64,000 nucleotides of DNA from Verrucomicrobiota bacterium (GTDB lineage Bacteria > Verrucomicrobiota > Verrucomicrobiia > Opitutales > Opitutaceae), in the NCBI GenBank assembly GCA_016721945.1, contig JADKHC010000012.1, forward strand, positions 81,683 through 145,682. Direction: 5' to 3'. The position numbers and the translations under genes were made by a program. Under the pieces are notes generated by a model that did not search any database, was not told where the DNA came from, and worked only from the letters and a program-made list of their open reading frames with translations. Positions 52,203-61,656 of this stretch are shown here, piece after piece; position 1 is the stretch's first letter; each line of letters opens with the position of its first letter.

Positions 52203-52333
52203 AAGCTATGGTTGGTGACGAGAGTCGGCGGACTCCGTGCTGTCAACCGTTCCGTTTGATACCGCCAAGATGACGTTCGTGATTCTGGCACTTGGCTTTT
52301 CGCCATTTCGTATAAGGCGCGTGGCTCCGTTCA

Positions 52334-52363
52334 CATGACTGTCAAGTGTTGCGGGCGTTTACC
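52334..52363. promoter_or_regulatory. Bipartite motif shared with the araB promoter
   Basis: CATGACTGTCAAGT, five bases, GGGCGTTTACC, with 25 of 30 positions equal to 3848-3877; the mismatches fall in the central five bases. It lies 184 bp upstream of the GH43 start, in a 344-bp gap that otherwise holds nothing recognisable. Confidence 0.55.
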
Positions 52364-52546
52364 GAGTCACTCGACTGCTCGTAAAGTCGTGAATCGTGAG
52401 TTTCTTCGGGTTCGAACTTAGCACGCTTTTTGACTCTTCGTGGGTATCAGCCTATTTACTTCGAACACCGTGCGTTGGACGAGCCCGAGTCCTTGCGATC
52501 TCAGTCCCGATGGCATGATCCTGCAATAGTTATACCCTTCCCCGCT

Positions 52547-54229
52547 ATGAAACGTCTTCTCGTCTCCGTTCTCCTCCTGACTCATGCCACGCTCAATGGC
52601 GCAGCCCCGTCCAGTCCGGTGCAGTTCGACTGGATTGAATATACAGGTCGCGATACGATCTTTGCCGAACCACTTAAAACCGGCACCTATCGCAATCCCA
52701 TCCTTGCCGGCTTCTATCCCGATCCGTCGATTTGCCGCGTGGGAGATGATTTCTACCTGATCAACTCCACGTTCTCCTATTTCCCGGGCCTTCCGATTTT
52801 TCACAGCCGAGATTTGATCAACTGGGCTCAGATCGGGAACGTTATAGATCGACCGACGCAGCTCGACTTCATCGGCCAGCGCGTGACACGCGGTCTTTTT
52901 GCCCCGACGATCGAGTTTCACAACGGTGTCTTTTATGTCGTTTGCACGCTGGTCGACAAAGGCGGCAACTTCCTTGTCACCGCGACCAACCCCGCCGGAC
53001 CGTGGTCCGAACCGAAGTGGCTGGGTTTCGACGGCATCGATCCTTCGCTTTTCTTCGATGACGACGGCCGCGCTTGGATGGTCAACAACGGCAATCCGCC
53101 AGACAACAAACCGCTCTATCAAGGGCACCGAGCAATCTGGATTCAGGAATTTAATGTGGCCAAGCAAGAGCTCGTCGGGCCTCGTTCGATCATCGTCAAC
53201 GGAGGCGTCGATCTGAGCCAAAAGCCGGTTTGGATCGAGGGTCCGCACCTCTTCAAACGCAAAGGCTGGTACTACCTGTGTTGCGCCGAGGGCGGCACCA
53301 GTATCCAACACTCGCAGGTGATCTTGCGCAGCAAGTCGCCGACAGGGCCATTCGTTCCGTGGGAAAATAATCCAATCCTCACGCAGCGTGATCTGGACGG
53401 CGAAGTCCCACACGCGGTCACGGCCACGGGGCATGCCGATCTCGTCGAGGGGCCTGATGGTCAATGGCAGGCGGTGTTTCTTGCCTGCCGTCCCTTCGCG
53501 AAGGGCTTTCAACTTACCGGTCGCGAAACTTTCCTATTGCCCGTCCGCTGGACCGATGACGGCTGGCCGATGATTCTGCCGAAAGGCGAACGTGTTCCCT
53601 ACGTGATGCCAACACCAACGGTTATCGCCAAGAGCCCGGCCCCGGTGCCGACAACGGGTAACTTCACCTGGCGCGATGACTTCAATTCCGACAGCGGCCA
53701 GATGGCTTCGCTTTGGCTGATGCTGCGCAATCCTGGCGAAAAATGGTGGAGTCTGACAGAATCGAAAGGCCACCTGTCGTTGACTCCGCGCAAAGAAACG
53801 CTGTCGGGCACGGGCAATCCGTCGTTTTTTGCGCGTCGCGTTCAGCATGCGAAATTCGAGGTCGCGACCTCGCTCACGGTGCCTGCAACCAAAGGTGTTT
53901 CGGCCGGACTCGCCGCGCTCCAGAGCGAAGAGCACTACTACTATTTTGGCGTGCTGCGCGCTGAATCGGGAATCACGGTATTTTTAGAGCGCGCGAATGG
54001 TTCGTCATCGGAAACGATAGCCCGTACGACAATTCCCAATGCCTCCGAAATCGCCTTGCGGCTGAGCGGCGACGAACTCGTCGGCGTGTTTGCCTTCAAG
54101 GTCGACGGCGGTGAGTGGCGCACGCTGGCCAGCAATGCCGACCTCACGGCTATAACCACAAATGCGGCCGGCGGCGGCATACACTTCACCGGTGCGGTGG
54201 TTGGCCTGCATACCCGTCTAGAACCATAA
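52547..54229 (+). CDS. Secreted GH43 arabinofuranosidase/xylosidase
   Basis: The ATG at 52547 opens on a signal peptide (about 20 residues, ending NGA-AP). The 560-residue protein has the GH43 five-blade propeller with catalytic residues visible: general base in GFYPDPSICR, modulator in DGIDPSLFFDDDGR, general acid in WIEGPHLFK. A C-terminal beta-sandwich of about 200 residues (FTWRDDFNSDSGQ onward) is typical of GH43 beta-xylosidase-type modules. It probably removes arabinose or xylose from arabinoxylan or arabinan. It is first in the arabinan locus. Confidence 0.92.
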   Translation: MKRLLVSVLLLTHATLNGAAPSSPVQFDWIEYTGRDTIFAEPLKTGTYRNPILAGFYPDPSICRVGDDFYLINSTFSYFPGLPIFHSRDLINWAQIGNVIDRPTQLDFIGQRVTRGLFAPTIEFHNGVFYVVCTLVDKGGNFLVTATNPAGPWSEPKWLGFDGIDPSLFFDDDGRAWMVNNGNPPDNKPLYQGHRAIWIQEFNVAKQELVGPRSIIVNGGVDLSQKPVWIEGPHLFKRKGWYYLCCAEGGTSIQHSQVILRSKSPTGPFVPWENNPILTQRDLDGEVPHAVTATGHADLVEGPDGQWQAVFLACRPFAKGFQLTGRETFLLPVRWTDDGWPMILPKGERVPYVMPTPTVIAKSPAPVPTTGNFTWRDDFNSDSGQMASLWLMLRNPGEKWWSLTESKGHLSLTPRKETLSGTGNPSFFARRVQHAKFEVATSLTVPATKGVSAGLAALQSEEHYYYFGVLRAESGITVFLERANGSSSETIARTTIPNASEIALRLSGDELVGVFAFKVDGGEWRTLASNADLTAITTNAAGGGIHFTGAVVGLHTRLEP

Positions 54230-54289
54230 GTTAGAACCTATTTGCCTGTAGTTTTTGGATCAGGCTCTCGGGTAGCATTCACGTTTACC

Positions 54290-54787
54290 ATGCGCTATCA
54301 GCCTCGTTTTCTGCTCTGTTTTTTCGCGGCGTTGGCATCGCTATTCGCAGACGATGGAGCGGCTGTGCCAGTGCTGCCGCTCCAGACAGAATTTATCTAT
54401 GAGGCAGTGGTCTCCATCGACGCGCCGGTCGATGTCGGTGTCACTCCACAGGGCCATCGACGCTACATCCCGATCACTGGAGGCACGTTCGCAGGCCCTC
54501 GGATTCGTGGCGTCATCTTGCCAGGTGGCGCTGACTGGCAGACCGAACGGCCCGACGGCGTTACCGAGGCGGACGCGTTGTATTCAATCCGTTGTGACGA
54601 TGGCACGGTCGTCATCGTTCACAATCGAGGGCTCATCGCCAACAGCGGTGCCTATATGAGAACTGCGCCGCGATTCGAGGCTCCAGAAGGAACGCACGCC
54701 TGGCTTAATAAATCCGAATTTGTCGGCAGCATCTCCGGCGGCCCGAAGCCGGGGACGGTCGTTATCCGCGTCTTCCGCGTGCTCTGA
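54290..54787 (+). CDS. Secreted DUF3237 protein
   Basis: The start at 54290 gives a signal peptide (LCFFAALASLFADD, after MRYQPRF). The 165-residue product matches DUF3237 in layout, with RRYIPITGGTFAGPRIRGVI, LPGGADWQTERPDGVTEADA and SIRCDDGTVVIVHNRG. DUF3237 proteins have a compact beta-barrel fold and no agreed function. Most are not exported. Its place between two arabinofuranosidase genes, with a signal peptide, suggests an accessory role in arabinan use. Confidence 0.82.
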   Translation: MRYQPRFLLCFFAALASLFADDGAAVPVLPLQTEFIYEAVVSIDAPVDVGVTPQGHRRYIPITGGTFAGPRIRGVILPGGADWQTERPDGVTEADALYSIRCDDGTVVIVHNRGLIANSGAYMRTAPRFEAPEGTHAWLNKSEFVGSISGGPKPGTVVIRVFRVL

Positions 54788-54813
54788 AAACAGAATTTAC
54801 CAGATAAAATCCG

Positions 54814-57249
54814 ATGAACCATTCCTTCTTTTCCAAAGTGGCAGGGCCCTTGTTGGTGATGGCCGCGTTGGCCATAGCGGCCGAGGGTGCCGACGCTGCA
54901 CTAAAGACCACTCCCGACACACCAGCGAAAATGTTCCCGCTGGACTCCGTTCGCCTCTTGGACACGGGACCTTTCGCTCCGGCGGTGAAAGCCAACCGCG
55001 ACTATGTCCTCGCCCTCGACCCCGACCGCCTGCTCGCACCTTTCCGTCGCGAGGCGGGTCTGCCGGCCAAGGCACAGCCCTACGGCAACTGGGAAAGTGG
55101 CGGCCTCGATGGCCACACCGTAGGGCACTACCTTTCCGCGCTTGCGCACATGATCGCGTCGGGAGATGACGTGCCAGACGCTCAGCTCCGCCGACGCCTC
55201 GACCACGTGCTCGACGAGATGGCAGCCTGCCAGAAGGCGTTCGGCGACGGCTATGTCGGCGGCGTGCCCGGGAGCCGCGAGCTGTGGCGCGCCGTGGCCA
55301 CCGGCAACATCGGTACAATTGGCAAGAGATGGGTTCCCTGGTACAATCTGCACAAGACCTTCGCCGGCCTGCGCGACGTGTATCTCGAAACCGGTAACAC
55401 GCAGGCGCGCGACGTTTTGGTGCGCTTGGGCGATTGGTGCGTGGCGCTCACCTCCCCCCTGAGTGACGAGCAGATGCAACGCATGCTCAACGAAGAGCAC
55501 GGAGGCATGAACGAGGTGCTCGCCGATCTCTGCGCGATTACTGGCGATCAAAAGTATCTCGCGGCGGCGAAACGTTTCAACCACCGCGCCGTGCTCGATC
55601 CACTCGTCGCGCATCGTGACGAGCTCACTGGCAAGCACGCCAACACCCAGATCCCGAAAGTCATCGGACTCGAGCGCATCGCCACGTTGACCGGCGACAA
55701 AGCCGCAGACTCCGGTGCGCGCTTTTTCTGGGATAACGTCACCCAGCACCGCTCCGTCGCCTTCGGTGGGAACAGCGTGTCCGAGCATTTCAACGACCCG
55801 AAAGATTTCCATGGGTTGCTCCTGCACCGCGAAGGTCCCGAAACCTGCAATACCTACAACATGCTGCGGCTTACGGAGCAGTTGTTCACCAGCGCGCCGA
55901 GCGCCGCCTACGCCGACTATTACGAACGCGCGTTGTACAACCACATCCTATCTGCCATAAACCCCGCTCATCCGGGCTACGTTTATTTCACGCCGATCCG
56001 GCCCGCGCACTACCGCGTGTACTCCGAGGTGGAAAACTCGTTCTGGTGCTGTGTTGGCACCGGCATGGAAAATCCCGGCAAGTACGGCCAGTTTATCTAC
56101 GCCCGTGCCCACGATGGGATTTACGTCAACCTCTTCATCGCCTCCGAATTGAAGGATACTCAACTCGGGCTCACGCTGCGCCAGGACACCGCCTTTCCCG
56201 ACGAAGAACGTTCGCGCCTCACCCTGAAACTCGCCGCACCGCAGACCTTCACGGTGTATCTACGCCAGCCGGGCTGGGTCGCACCGGGTGCGTTCTCGAT
56301 CACGATCAACGGCGAACCGATCACCGTAACCAATAGGCCTTCCTCCTACGTGCCGGTTCGGCGCGAATGGAAGGACGGCGATCGCATCGAACTGGGCCTG
56401 CCCATGCGCACGACCGTCGAAGGACTTCCTGACGGTTCATCGTGGTATGCGATTCTGCACGGTCCCATCGTGCTGGCTCATCCCGCCGGCGAACAGGCGA
56501 TGACCGGAATTCGCGCTGACGATTCCCGCATGGCGCACGTGGCCATGGGGCCGTTGGTGCCGCAGGATCGTGTGCCCGTGCTGACCACGGCCGACTCAAT
56601 CACATCCAAGGTCGTCGCCGATCCGGCCGCAGGGCCGCTCCATTTCCGCTTGGTCGATGTTGTCGAACCTGCGGCCTCGGGCGGTTTGCCGCTCGTCCCG
56701 TTCTTCCGATTGCACGAGGCGCGCTATCAAATGTATTGGGAAGTCACTACCCGCGAAGGCATCGCGGCGCGGCAGGAACAACTCGCCGCAGCCGAACGTG
56801 CACAGGCGGCCCGCGAGGCGGCGACGCTGGATTCCGTTTCGCCGGGCGAACAGCAACCCGAGGTCGAACACGCTTATCAAGGCGAGGGCGCCGAGAGCGG
56901 TATCTACAACGGTCGCCACTGGCGTCACGGACGAACCATCCAATACACACTCAGCACCCGGAGCGAGAAAGCCGCTGTCCTCGCGGTGACCTATTCTGGC
57001 TCCGACTCCGGGCGACAGTTCGACATTTTCGCCAACGGCACTCTGCTCGCGACCCAGGAACTCGTAGGCGAAAAGTTCGGCGAGTTCATCGAGAAACAGT
57101 ACGCGATCCCCGCCACCGTGGTCGCCTCCGCGCCGGACGGCCGCGTGACGATCCGTTTCGTCGCGAAGAAGATCCTGGCTGGCGGTCTCTTCGACGTGCG
57201 GTTGCTCCGTGTCGAGGCCACTGCGCCTAAACCAACCGTCACCCACTAA
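54814..57249 (+). CDS. Secreted GH127/GH146 beta-L-arabinofuranosidase
   Basis: This 811-residue protein has a signal peptide of about 28 residues and a DUF1680-type (alpha/alpha) barrel. EHFNDPKDFHGLLLHREGPE (E in GPETCNTYNM) and VENSFWCCVGTGMENPGKYG carry the Glu and the Cys pair used in the zinc-dependent cysteine-nucleophile mechanism of GH127/GH146. C-terminal beta domains follow (IRFVAKKILAGGLFDVRLLR at the very end), similar to DUF4986/DUF6805 appendages. It removes terminal beta-L-arabinofuranose from arabinan or hydroxyproline glycans. It sits between DUF3237 and GH51. Confidence 0.92.
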   Translation: MNHSFFSKVAGPLLVMAALAIAAEGADAALKTTPDTPAKMFPLDSVRLLDTGPFAPAVKANRDYVLALDPDRLLAPFRREAGLPAKAQPYGNWESGGLDGHTVGHYLSALAHMIASGDDVPDAQLRRRLDHVLDEMAACQKAFGDGYVGGVPGSRELWRAVATGNIGTIGKRWVPWYNLHKTFAGLRDVYLETGNTQARDVLVRLGDWCVALTSPLSDEQMQRMLNEEHGGMNEVLADLCAITGDQKYLAAAKRFNHRAVLDPLVAHRDELTGKHANTQIPKVIGLERIATLTGDKAADSGARFFWDNVTQHRSVAFGGNSVSEHFNDPKDFHGLLLHREGPETCNTYNMLRLTEQLFTSAPSAAYADYYERALYNHILSAINPAHPGYVYFTPIRPAHYRVYSEVENSFWCCVGTGMENPGKYGQFIYARAHDGIYVNLFIASELKDTQLGLTLRQDTAFPDEERSRLTLKLAAPQTFTVYLRQPGWVAPGAFSITINGEPITVTNRPSSYVPVRREWKDGDRIELGLPMRTTVEGLPDGSSWYAILHGPIVLAHPAGEQAMTGIRADDSRMAHVAMGPLVPQDRVPVLTTADSITSKVVADPAAGPLHFRLVDVVEPAASGGLPLVPFFRLHEARYQMYWEVTTREGIAARQEQLAAAERAQAAREAATLDSVSPGEQQPEVEHAYQGEGAESGIYNGRHWRHGRTIQYTLSTRSEKAAVLAVTYSGSDSGRQFDIFANGTLLATQELVGEKFGEFIEKQYAIPATVVASAPDGRVTIRFVAKKILAGGLFDVRLLRVEATAPKPTVTH

Positions 57250-57312
57250 CAGCCGCAATCCGTCCGGCCCGCTCCAACAAAACTCGTCTCCATTCTCTCG
57301 TCACTTTTTGCC

Positions 57313-58848
57313 ATGAACACACGTTCGCTCTGCTTCGCTTCGCTCTTGCTGCTCCTGCCGCTCGGCGCCTTCGCCGGCTCGGCCACGATCAAGGTCGACA
57401 TCGACCGCACCATCGACGCCGTCGATCCGCGCATCTACGGCATGTTCATGGAGCCGATCGGCTTCAACCGACCGGAGCTGAAGTTCAACACGCTCTACGG
57501 CCCGCTCTACGACCCCAAGTCTCCGCTCGCCGATAAAAACGGTTTCCGCACCGACATGCTTGAAGCCGCCCGCGAGCTCCAGCTCACCCAGATGCGCTGG
57601 CCCGGTGGCAACTTCGTCGCCGGCTACGACTGGCGCGACGGTATCGGCCCGAAGGACAAACGCCCGAAGCGTCTCGATCTCGCCTGGGGCGTCATCGAGC
57701 CCAACCAGGTTGGCACCGACGAGTGGATCGAGCTCAACAAGCTCATCGGCACCGAGAACGTCATTTGTATCAACATGGGCACCGGCACCCTCGACGATGC
57801 CCGTTACTGGGTTGAATACTGCAACGCGCCGGTCGGCACCTACTGGGCCGACAAGCGCGCCGAGAACGGCCATCCCGAACCCTACGCCATCAAGTATTGG
57901 GGCCTCGGCAACGAGGTCGACGGCGAGTCTTGGATCATGGGCTACAAGAACGCCGAGGACTACGTGAAGTTCGCCCGCGAAGCTGCGAAGGTCATGAGCC
58001 ACAGCTCGCTGGGCACCAAGCTCGAGTTCATCGCCAACGGCCCGGCCAACTACAAGGACAACCTCAACTGGGTCGAGTGGACCTGGACTGTCGTGAAAGG
58101 CCTTTACGGAATCGCCGACTACGTCTCGTTGCACCGGTATTGGGACCCGTCCGACGACTACTACGTGCTCATGGGCCAGCGCGGTATCGACCTCGAGGAG
58201 CGCATCGAAATCGTCGCCGGCCAGATCAAAGCCGTGCACACGATCGAGAAGAAGAAGCCCATGTACATCGCCGTCGACGAGTGGGCGCCGCCGTTCCGCA
58301 AAGGACACCTGGCCACGCTCGCCCTCGCGCAGTACTTCAACGCCTTCATCCGTCACGCCGACACGGTGAAGATGGCCAACTACACGCTGCTCACCTCCAT
58401 CCTTGGGCGCGATCCGAAGACAGACGCTACCTACAAGTCGCCGCTCTTCTACACGTTCAAGCTCTTCTCCACCCGCGCCCGTGGCACTGCGCTCTCGCCC
58501 ACAGTCACCTGCGACACCTTCCGCACCAGCGACCATTACGCGAAGATTCCGTTCCTCGACGTCTCCGCCGTGTACGACGAGAAGGCCAAGCAGGTCGTCA
58601 TCAACGTCGTCAACCGCCACAAAGACGAACCTATCGCCACCGACATCCGTAGCATCACCGGAAACTTTGCGCCCACCGCGTCGGTGAGTCTTGTGGCCAG
58701 CGCCGACATCTCCGACGCGCCGTACACCTACGAGGCGCGCGACAGCTACGCGCCGAAGGTCGAGCAGATCGCCACCCAGGGCGTCTCGCTGCGCTACTCT
58801 TTCCCGGCCCACTCGTTCACCCAAATCGTCGTTGGCGTCACCCGCTGA
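57313..58848 (+). CDS. Secreted GH51 alpha-L-arabinofuranosidase
   Basis: The 511-residue protein has a signal peptide (21 residues, ending AFA-GS). The GH51 core has EPIGFNRPEL near the N terminus, MRWPGGNFVAGYDWRDGIGP, the acid/base Glu in YWGLGNEVDGESW and the nucleophile Glu in AVDEWAPPF. A C-terminal beta domain closes the protein. It hydrolyses alpha-1,2/1,3/1,5-linked L-arabinofuranose. Many GH51 enzymes are intracellular, so the signal peptide is a mild peculiarity. Confidence 0.94.
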   Translation: MNTRSLCFASLLLLLPLGAFAGSATIKVDIDRTIDAVDPRIYGMFMEPIGFNRPELKFNTLYGPLYDPKSPLADKNGFRTDMLEAARELQLTQMRWPGGNFVAGYDWRDGIGPKDKRPKRLDLAWGVIEPNQVGTDEWIELNKLIGTENVICINMGTGTLDDARYWVEYCNAPVGTYWADKRAENGHPEPYAIKYWGLGNEVDGESWIMGYKNAEDYVKFAREAAKVMSHSSLGTKLEFIANGPANYKDNLNWVEWTWTVVKGLYGIADYVSLHRYWDPSDDYYVLMGQRGIDLEERIEIVAGQIKAVHTIEKKKPMYIAVDEWAPPFRKGHLATLALAQYFNAFIRHADTVKMANYTLLTSILGRDPKTDATYKSPLFYTFKLFSTRARGTALSPTVTCDTFRTSDHYAKIPFLDVSAVYDEKAKQVVINVVNRHKDEPIATDIRSITGNFAPTASVSLVASADISDAPYTYEARDSYAPKVEQIATQGVSLRYSFPAHSFTQIVVGVTR

Positions 58849-58861
58849 TGCTTTTCTGCCC

Positions 58862-60418
58862 ATGAAACTCCGCGCACTCCTCTTGGTTCTTCCCTTTTTT
58901 GCCACGCTGGCGGCCACTGCCCAGCAGCCCGCGCCGACGGCCACCGAATACGGCCTCGTCCAAGGCGTCGCCGAAAACGATCTCACCGTTTACCGCGGCA
59001 TCCCGTTTGCCGCGCCGCCCGTCGGTGATCTTCGCTGGCACTCACCACAACCGCACGCGAAATGGGACGGCGTGCGTCCCGCCACCGCGTTCGCCGCCGA
59101 TCCCTACCAAGGCGACGGCAAGGGCAACGTGAGCGAGGACTGCCTGTATCTGAATATCTGGACCCCGGTGAAAGCCGCGAGCGAGCGCCTGCCTGTCCTC
59201 GTGTGGATCTACGGCGGAGGCTTCGCCTTCGGCTCCACCTCGACGCCGGTCCACAACGGCGAGTTTCTCGCGCGCAAAGGCGTCGTGTTGGTAACCATTA
59301 ACTACCGCGTCGGTTCGCTCGGTTTCCTCGCGCATCCGGAGCTCAGCGCCGAATCGCCGCACAAAGTTTCCGGCAACTACGGCCTGCAGGACCAGATCGC
59401 AGGTCTCCGCTGGGTGCAGCGCAATATCGCAGCCTTCGGCGGCGATCCCGCTAAGGTCACCATCTTCGGCGAGTCTGCCGGTGGCATTTCCGTGAGCATG
59501 CTCTGCGCCTCGCCCGAAGCGAAGGGCCTCTTCCGCGGAGCGATTTCCCAGAGCGGCGGCAACTTCGGCCCGACCCGCCCGACTACTTTTCCCGGAGAAA
59601 ACATGCGCGGCCTCGCCGATGCCGAACAGTCCGGCATCGCCTACGCCGCGAAAGCCGGCGCCGCTTCCCTCGCTGAACTGCGCAAGCTCCCGCCCGACAA
59701 ACTCCCCGGTGGCTGGGGCAATCCTTCCTCCTGGCCGATTGTCGACGGTTCGGTAATCCCCGACGACCAATTCAAGCTCTACGAGGCCGGCCGCTACAAC
59801 GACGTCGATGTCCTTATTGGCTACAACTCCGACGAAGGCCTGAGCTTCGCCCGCGAGAAGACGCCAGCGGAATACGCCGCCAACACCCGCCTGCGTTACG
59901 GTCCCTTCGCCGATAAACTCCTCGCCGCGTATCCAGCAGGCACTACAAGCGTGCCGAAAACCGCCCGCGACCTCATGCGCGACGCGGCCTTTGGCTGGCA
60001 GACGTGGAGCTGGGCCCGCCTCCAGTCCCGCACCGGCAAATCGAAAGTTTTCCTTTACCACTTCGACCAGCACGCCGAACGCCCGGCCGATTCGCCCGCA
60101 GCTGACCACGGCATGCCACACGGCGTCGATGTGCCCTACGTTTTCCAGACGCTTGATCGTAACGACCCCAAGCTCACTCCCGGTGACCTCGCGATTTCCG
60201 AAACAGTCGCCACCTACTGGACCAACTTCACCAAGTACGGCGACCCCAACGGCGCCAACCTGCCCGCGTGGCCGCGCTTCACCGAGGCCAAGCCGCAGGT
60301 GATGCACTTCCATAACACCGCCTCCGTTGGCCCCGTGCCGAGCGAGGCCGCGCTCCAGGTTCTCGATACCTACTTTACCTGGCGCCGCACGCCGGAAGGC
60401 GCGGCCTGGGCTAAATAA
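58862..60418 (+). CDS. Secreted type-B carboxylesterase
   Basis: The start at 58862 follows the GH51 stop by 13 bp and opens on a signal peptide (ending ATA-QQ). The 518-residue protein has EDCLYLNIWTP, YGGGFAFGSTSTP (oxyanion region), the nucleophile in IFGESAGGISVSML and the catalytic His in DHGMPHGVDVPYVF. The length is normal for the family. In a cell-wall locus it probably cleaves acetyl or feruloyl esters from arabinoxylan, though specificity cannot be read from sequence. Confidence 0.9.
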   Translation: MKLRALLLVLPFFATLAATAQQPAPTATEYGLVQGVAENDLTVYRGIPFAAPPVGDLRWHSPQPHAKWDGVRPATAFAADPYQGDGKGNVSEDCLYLNIWTPVKAASERLPVLVWIYGGGFAFGSTSTPVHNGEFLARKGVVLVTINYRVGSLGFLAHPELSAESPHKVSGNYGLQDQIAGLRWVQRNIAAFGGDPAKVTIFGESAGGISVSMLCASPEAKGLFRGAISQSGGNFGPTRPTTFPGENMRGLADAEQSGIAYAAKAGAASLAELRKLPPDKLPGGWGNPSSWPIVDGSVIPDDQFKLYEAGRYNDVDVLIGYNSDEGLSFAREKTPAEYAANTRLRYGPFADKLLAAYPAGTTSVPKTARDLMRDAAFGWQTWSWARLQSRTGKSKVFLYHFDQHAERPADSPAADHGMPHGVDVPYVFQTLDRNDPKLTPGDLAISETVATYWTNFTKYGDPNGANLPAWPRFTEAKPQVMHFHNTASVGPVPSEAALQVLDTYFTWRRTPEGAAWAK

Positions 60419-60522
60419 CCGAAGCAACCCGCGTTACTTCGGTATCTATCTTCACGTCAACCAATCGAACGTGCTGCAATTGCCAGTCTCTCAACAACCA
60501 GTACACCCCGACAACCCCCCCC

Positions 60523-61473
60523 ATGATCATCCCTGCTATGTTTCACAAAATAACCCGCGCGGCCGCCCTGGCCGCCATGCTCGCGCTCGCTGCCTCCGCC
60601 TCTGCGGAAGACGGCACAATTCTCCCGTTCGACGCTCCGCTCGAACCCAACGCCATCCCGCTCGGCACCGGCGGCGTCAAGGACCAGCCCGCGCCCGAGA
60701 GCTGGTTCCGTCAGTGGGGCGAGCCCATGGTGCGCAACGTCTCCACCGCCACCCTCACGCCCTACCTCCCCGATCCCGCGAAAGCCAACGGTACCGCGGT
60801 CCTCGTCGCGCCAGGCGGCGGCTTCCGCTGGTTGTCGATCAACAACGAAGGCTGGAAGATCGCCAAGGCGCTGAATGAGCGCGGCATCGCCGCCTTCGTC
60901 CTCAAATACCGGCTCTTCCCGACGCCCCCGACCATCGAGGGCCTGAAGCAGTCGATGAACCGCGTCCTTCCCCCTGCTCCGAAACCCGGCGAGCCCGCCA
61001 CCGAAGCGCCCCGTCCGCCGCGTCCCGACCTCACTAACCAGCAGACCGATGCCGAGGCCGCTTACGCCTTGATCGTGAAAAACGCCAAAGAGTGGGGCGT
61101 CGACACCGACCGCATCGGCATGATGGGCTTCTCGGCCGGCGCGGGCCTCACCATGCATTGCACGCTCCATTCGGAAAAGATGAAGCTGGCCTTCATCGCC
61201 CCGATCTACGGCGGCATGGGCGCAGTTGAAGTGCCGAAGAACGCCCCGGCGATGTTCACCGCCATCGCCGCCGACGACTTCCTCTTCAAGGGCGAGTTCG
61301 GCGTGGTGAAGTCCTGGTTCGACGCCGGCAAACCGGTTGAACTCCACCTCTATCAAGATGGCGGCCACGGCTTCGGCATGGGTTATCCGGGCCACCCGAC
61401 CTATTATTGGTTCGAACCCTTCACCCACTGGCTCGACCACAACGGCTTCCTCAAAGCCAAGCCGACCAAGTAA
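60523..61473 (+). CDS. Secreted alpha/beta hydrolase, acetyl-esterase-like
   Basis: The first ATG is at 60523, with an alternative at 60538; either precedes the same signal peptide (AAMLALAASASA). The 316-residue protein has a BD-FAE/esterase-type fold: VLVAPGGGFRWLSINNEGW (oxyanion), the nucleophile in GMMGFSAGAGLTMH, an acid in AADDFLF and the His in YQDGGHGFGMG. A Pro-rich insertion (PPAPKPGEPATEAPRPPRP) interrupts the middle. Xylan acetyl esterase is the most likely role. Confidence 0.88.
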   Translation: MIIPAMFHKITRAAALAAMLALAASASAEDGTILPFDAPLEPNAIPLGTGGVKDQPAPESWFRQWGEPMVRNVSTATLTPYLPDPAKANGTAVLVAPGGGFRWLSINNEGWKIAKALNERGIAAFVLKYRLFPTPPTIEGLKQSMNRVLPPAPKPGEPATEAPRPPRPDLTNQQTDAEAAYALIVKNAKEWGVDTDRIGMMGFSAGAGLTMHCTLHSEKMKLAFIAPIYGGMGAVEVPKNAPAMFTAIAADDFLFKGEFGVVKSWFDAGKPVELHLYQDGGHGFGMGYPGHPTYYWFEPFTHWLDHNGFLKAKPTK

Positions 61474-61489
61474 TCCATAACAACCCCTT

Positions 61490-61590
61490 GGCGCTTCGCT
61501 TTCTCCACGATGAAAGAAGCGAAGCGCCTTCTGTAGGAGCCTGCTTACAGGCGATCTATGCACGGAATCGCCAGCAAGTTGGCGCCTACA
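61490..61590. repeat. Double hairpin repeat
   Basis: GGCGCTTCGCTT pairs with AAGCGAAGCGCC (about 61490-61528). GTAGGAGCCTGCTTACAGGC pairs imperfectly with GCCAGCAAGTTGGCGCCTAC (about 61533-61589). The second belongs to a very common bacterial intergenic repeat type. Confidence 0.7.
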
Positions 61591-61656
61591 ACTGAATCCG
61601 TCGCGGATACCGAGCCGCCTCCTCAAAAAAGAAAACCACCGTCCGCTACACCGCAC

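Noticed and set aside
54901..55944. 347-codon frame opposite the GH127/146 gene
   Set aside because: Shadow frame; the plus-strand protein has complete catalytic motifs.
57301..58986. 561-codon frame opposite GH51
   Set aside because: Shadow frame extending past both ends of a well-defined gene; composition is unlike a protein.
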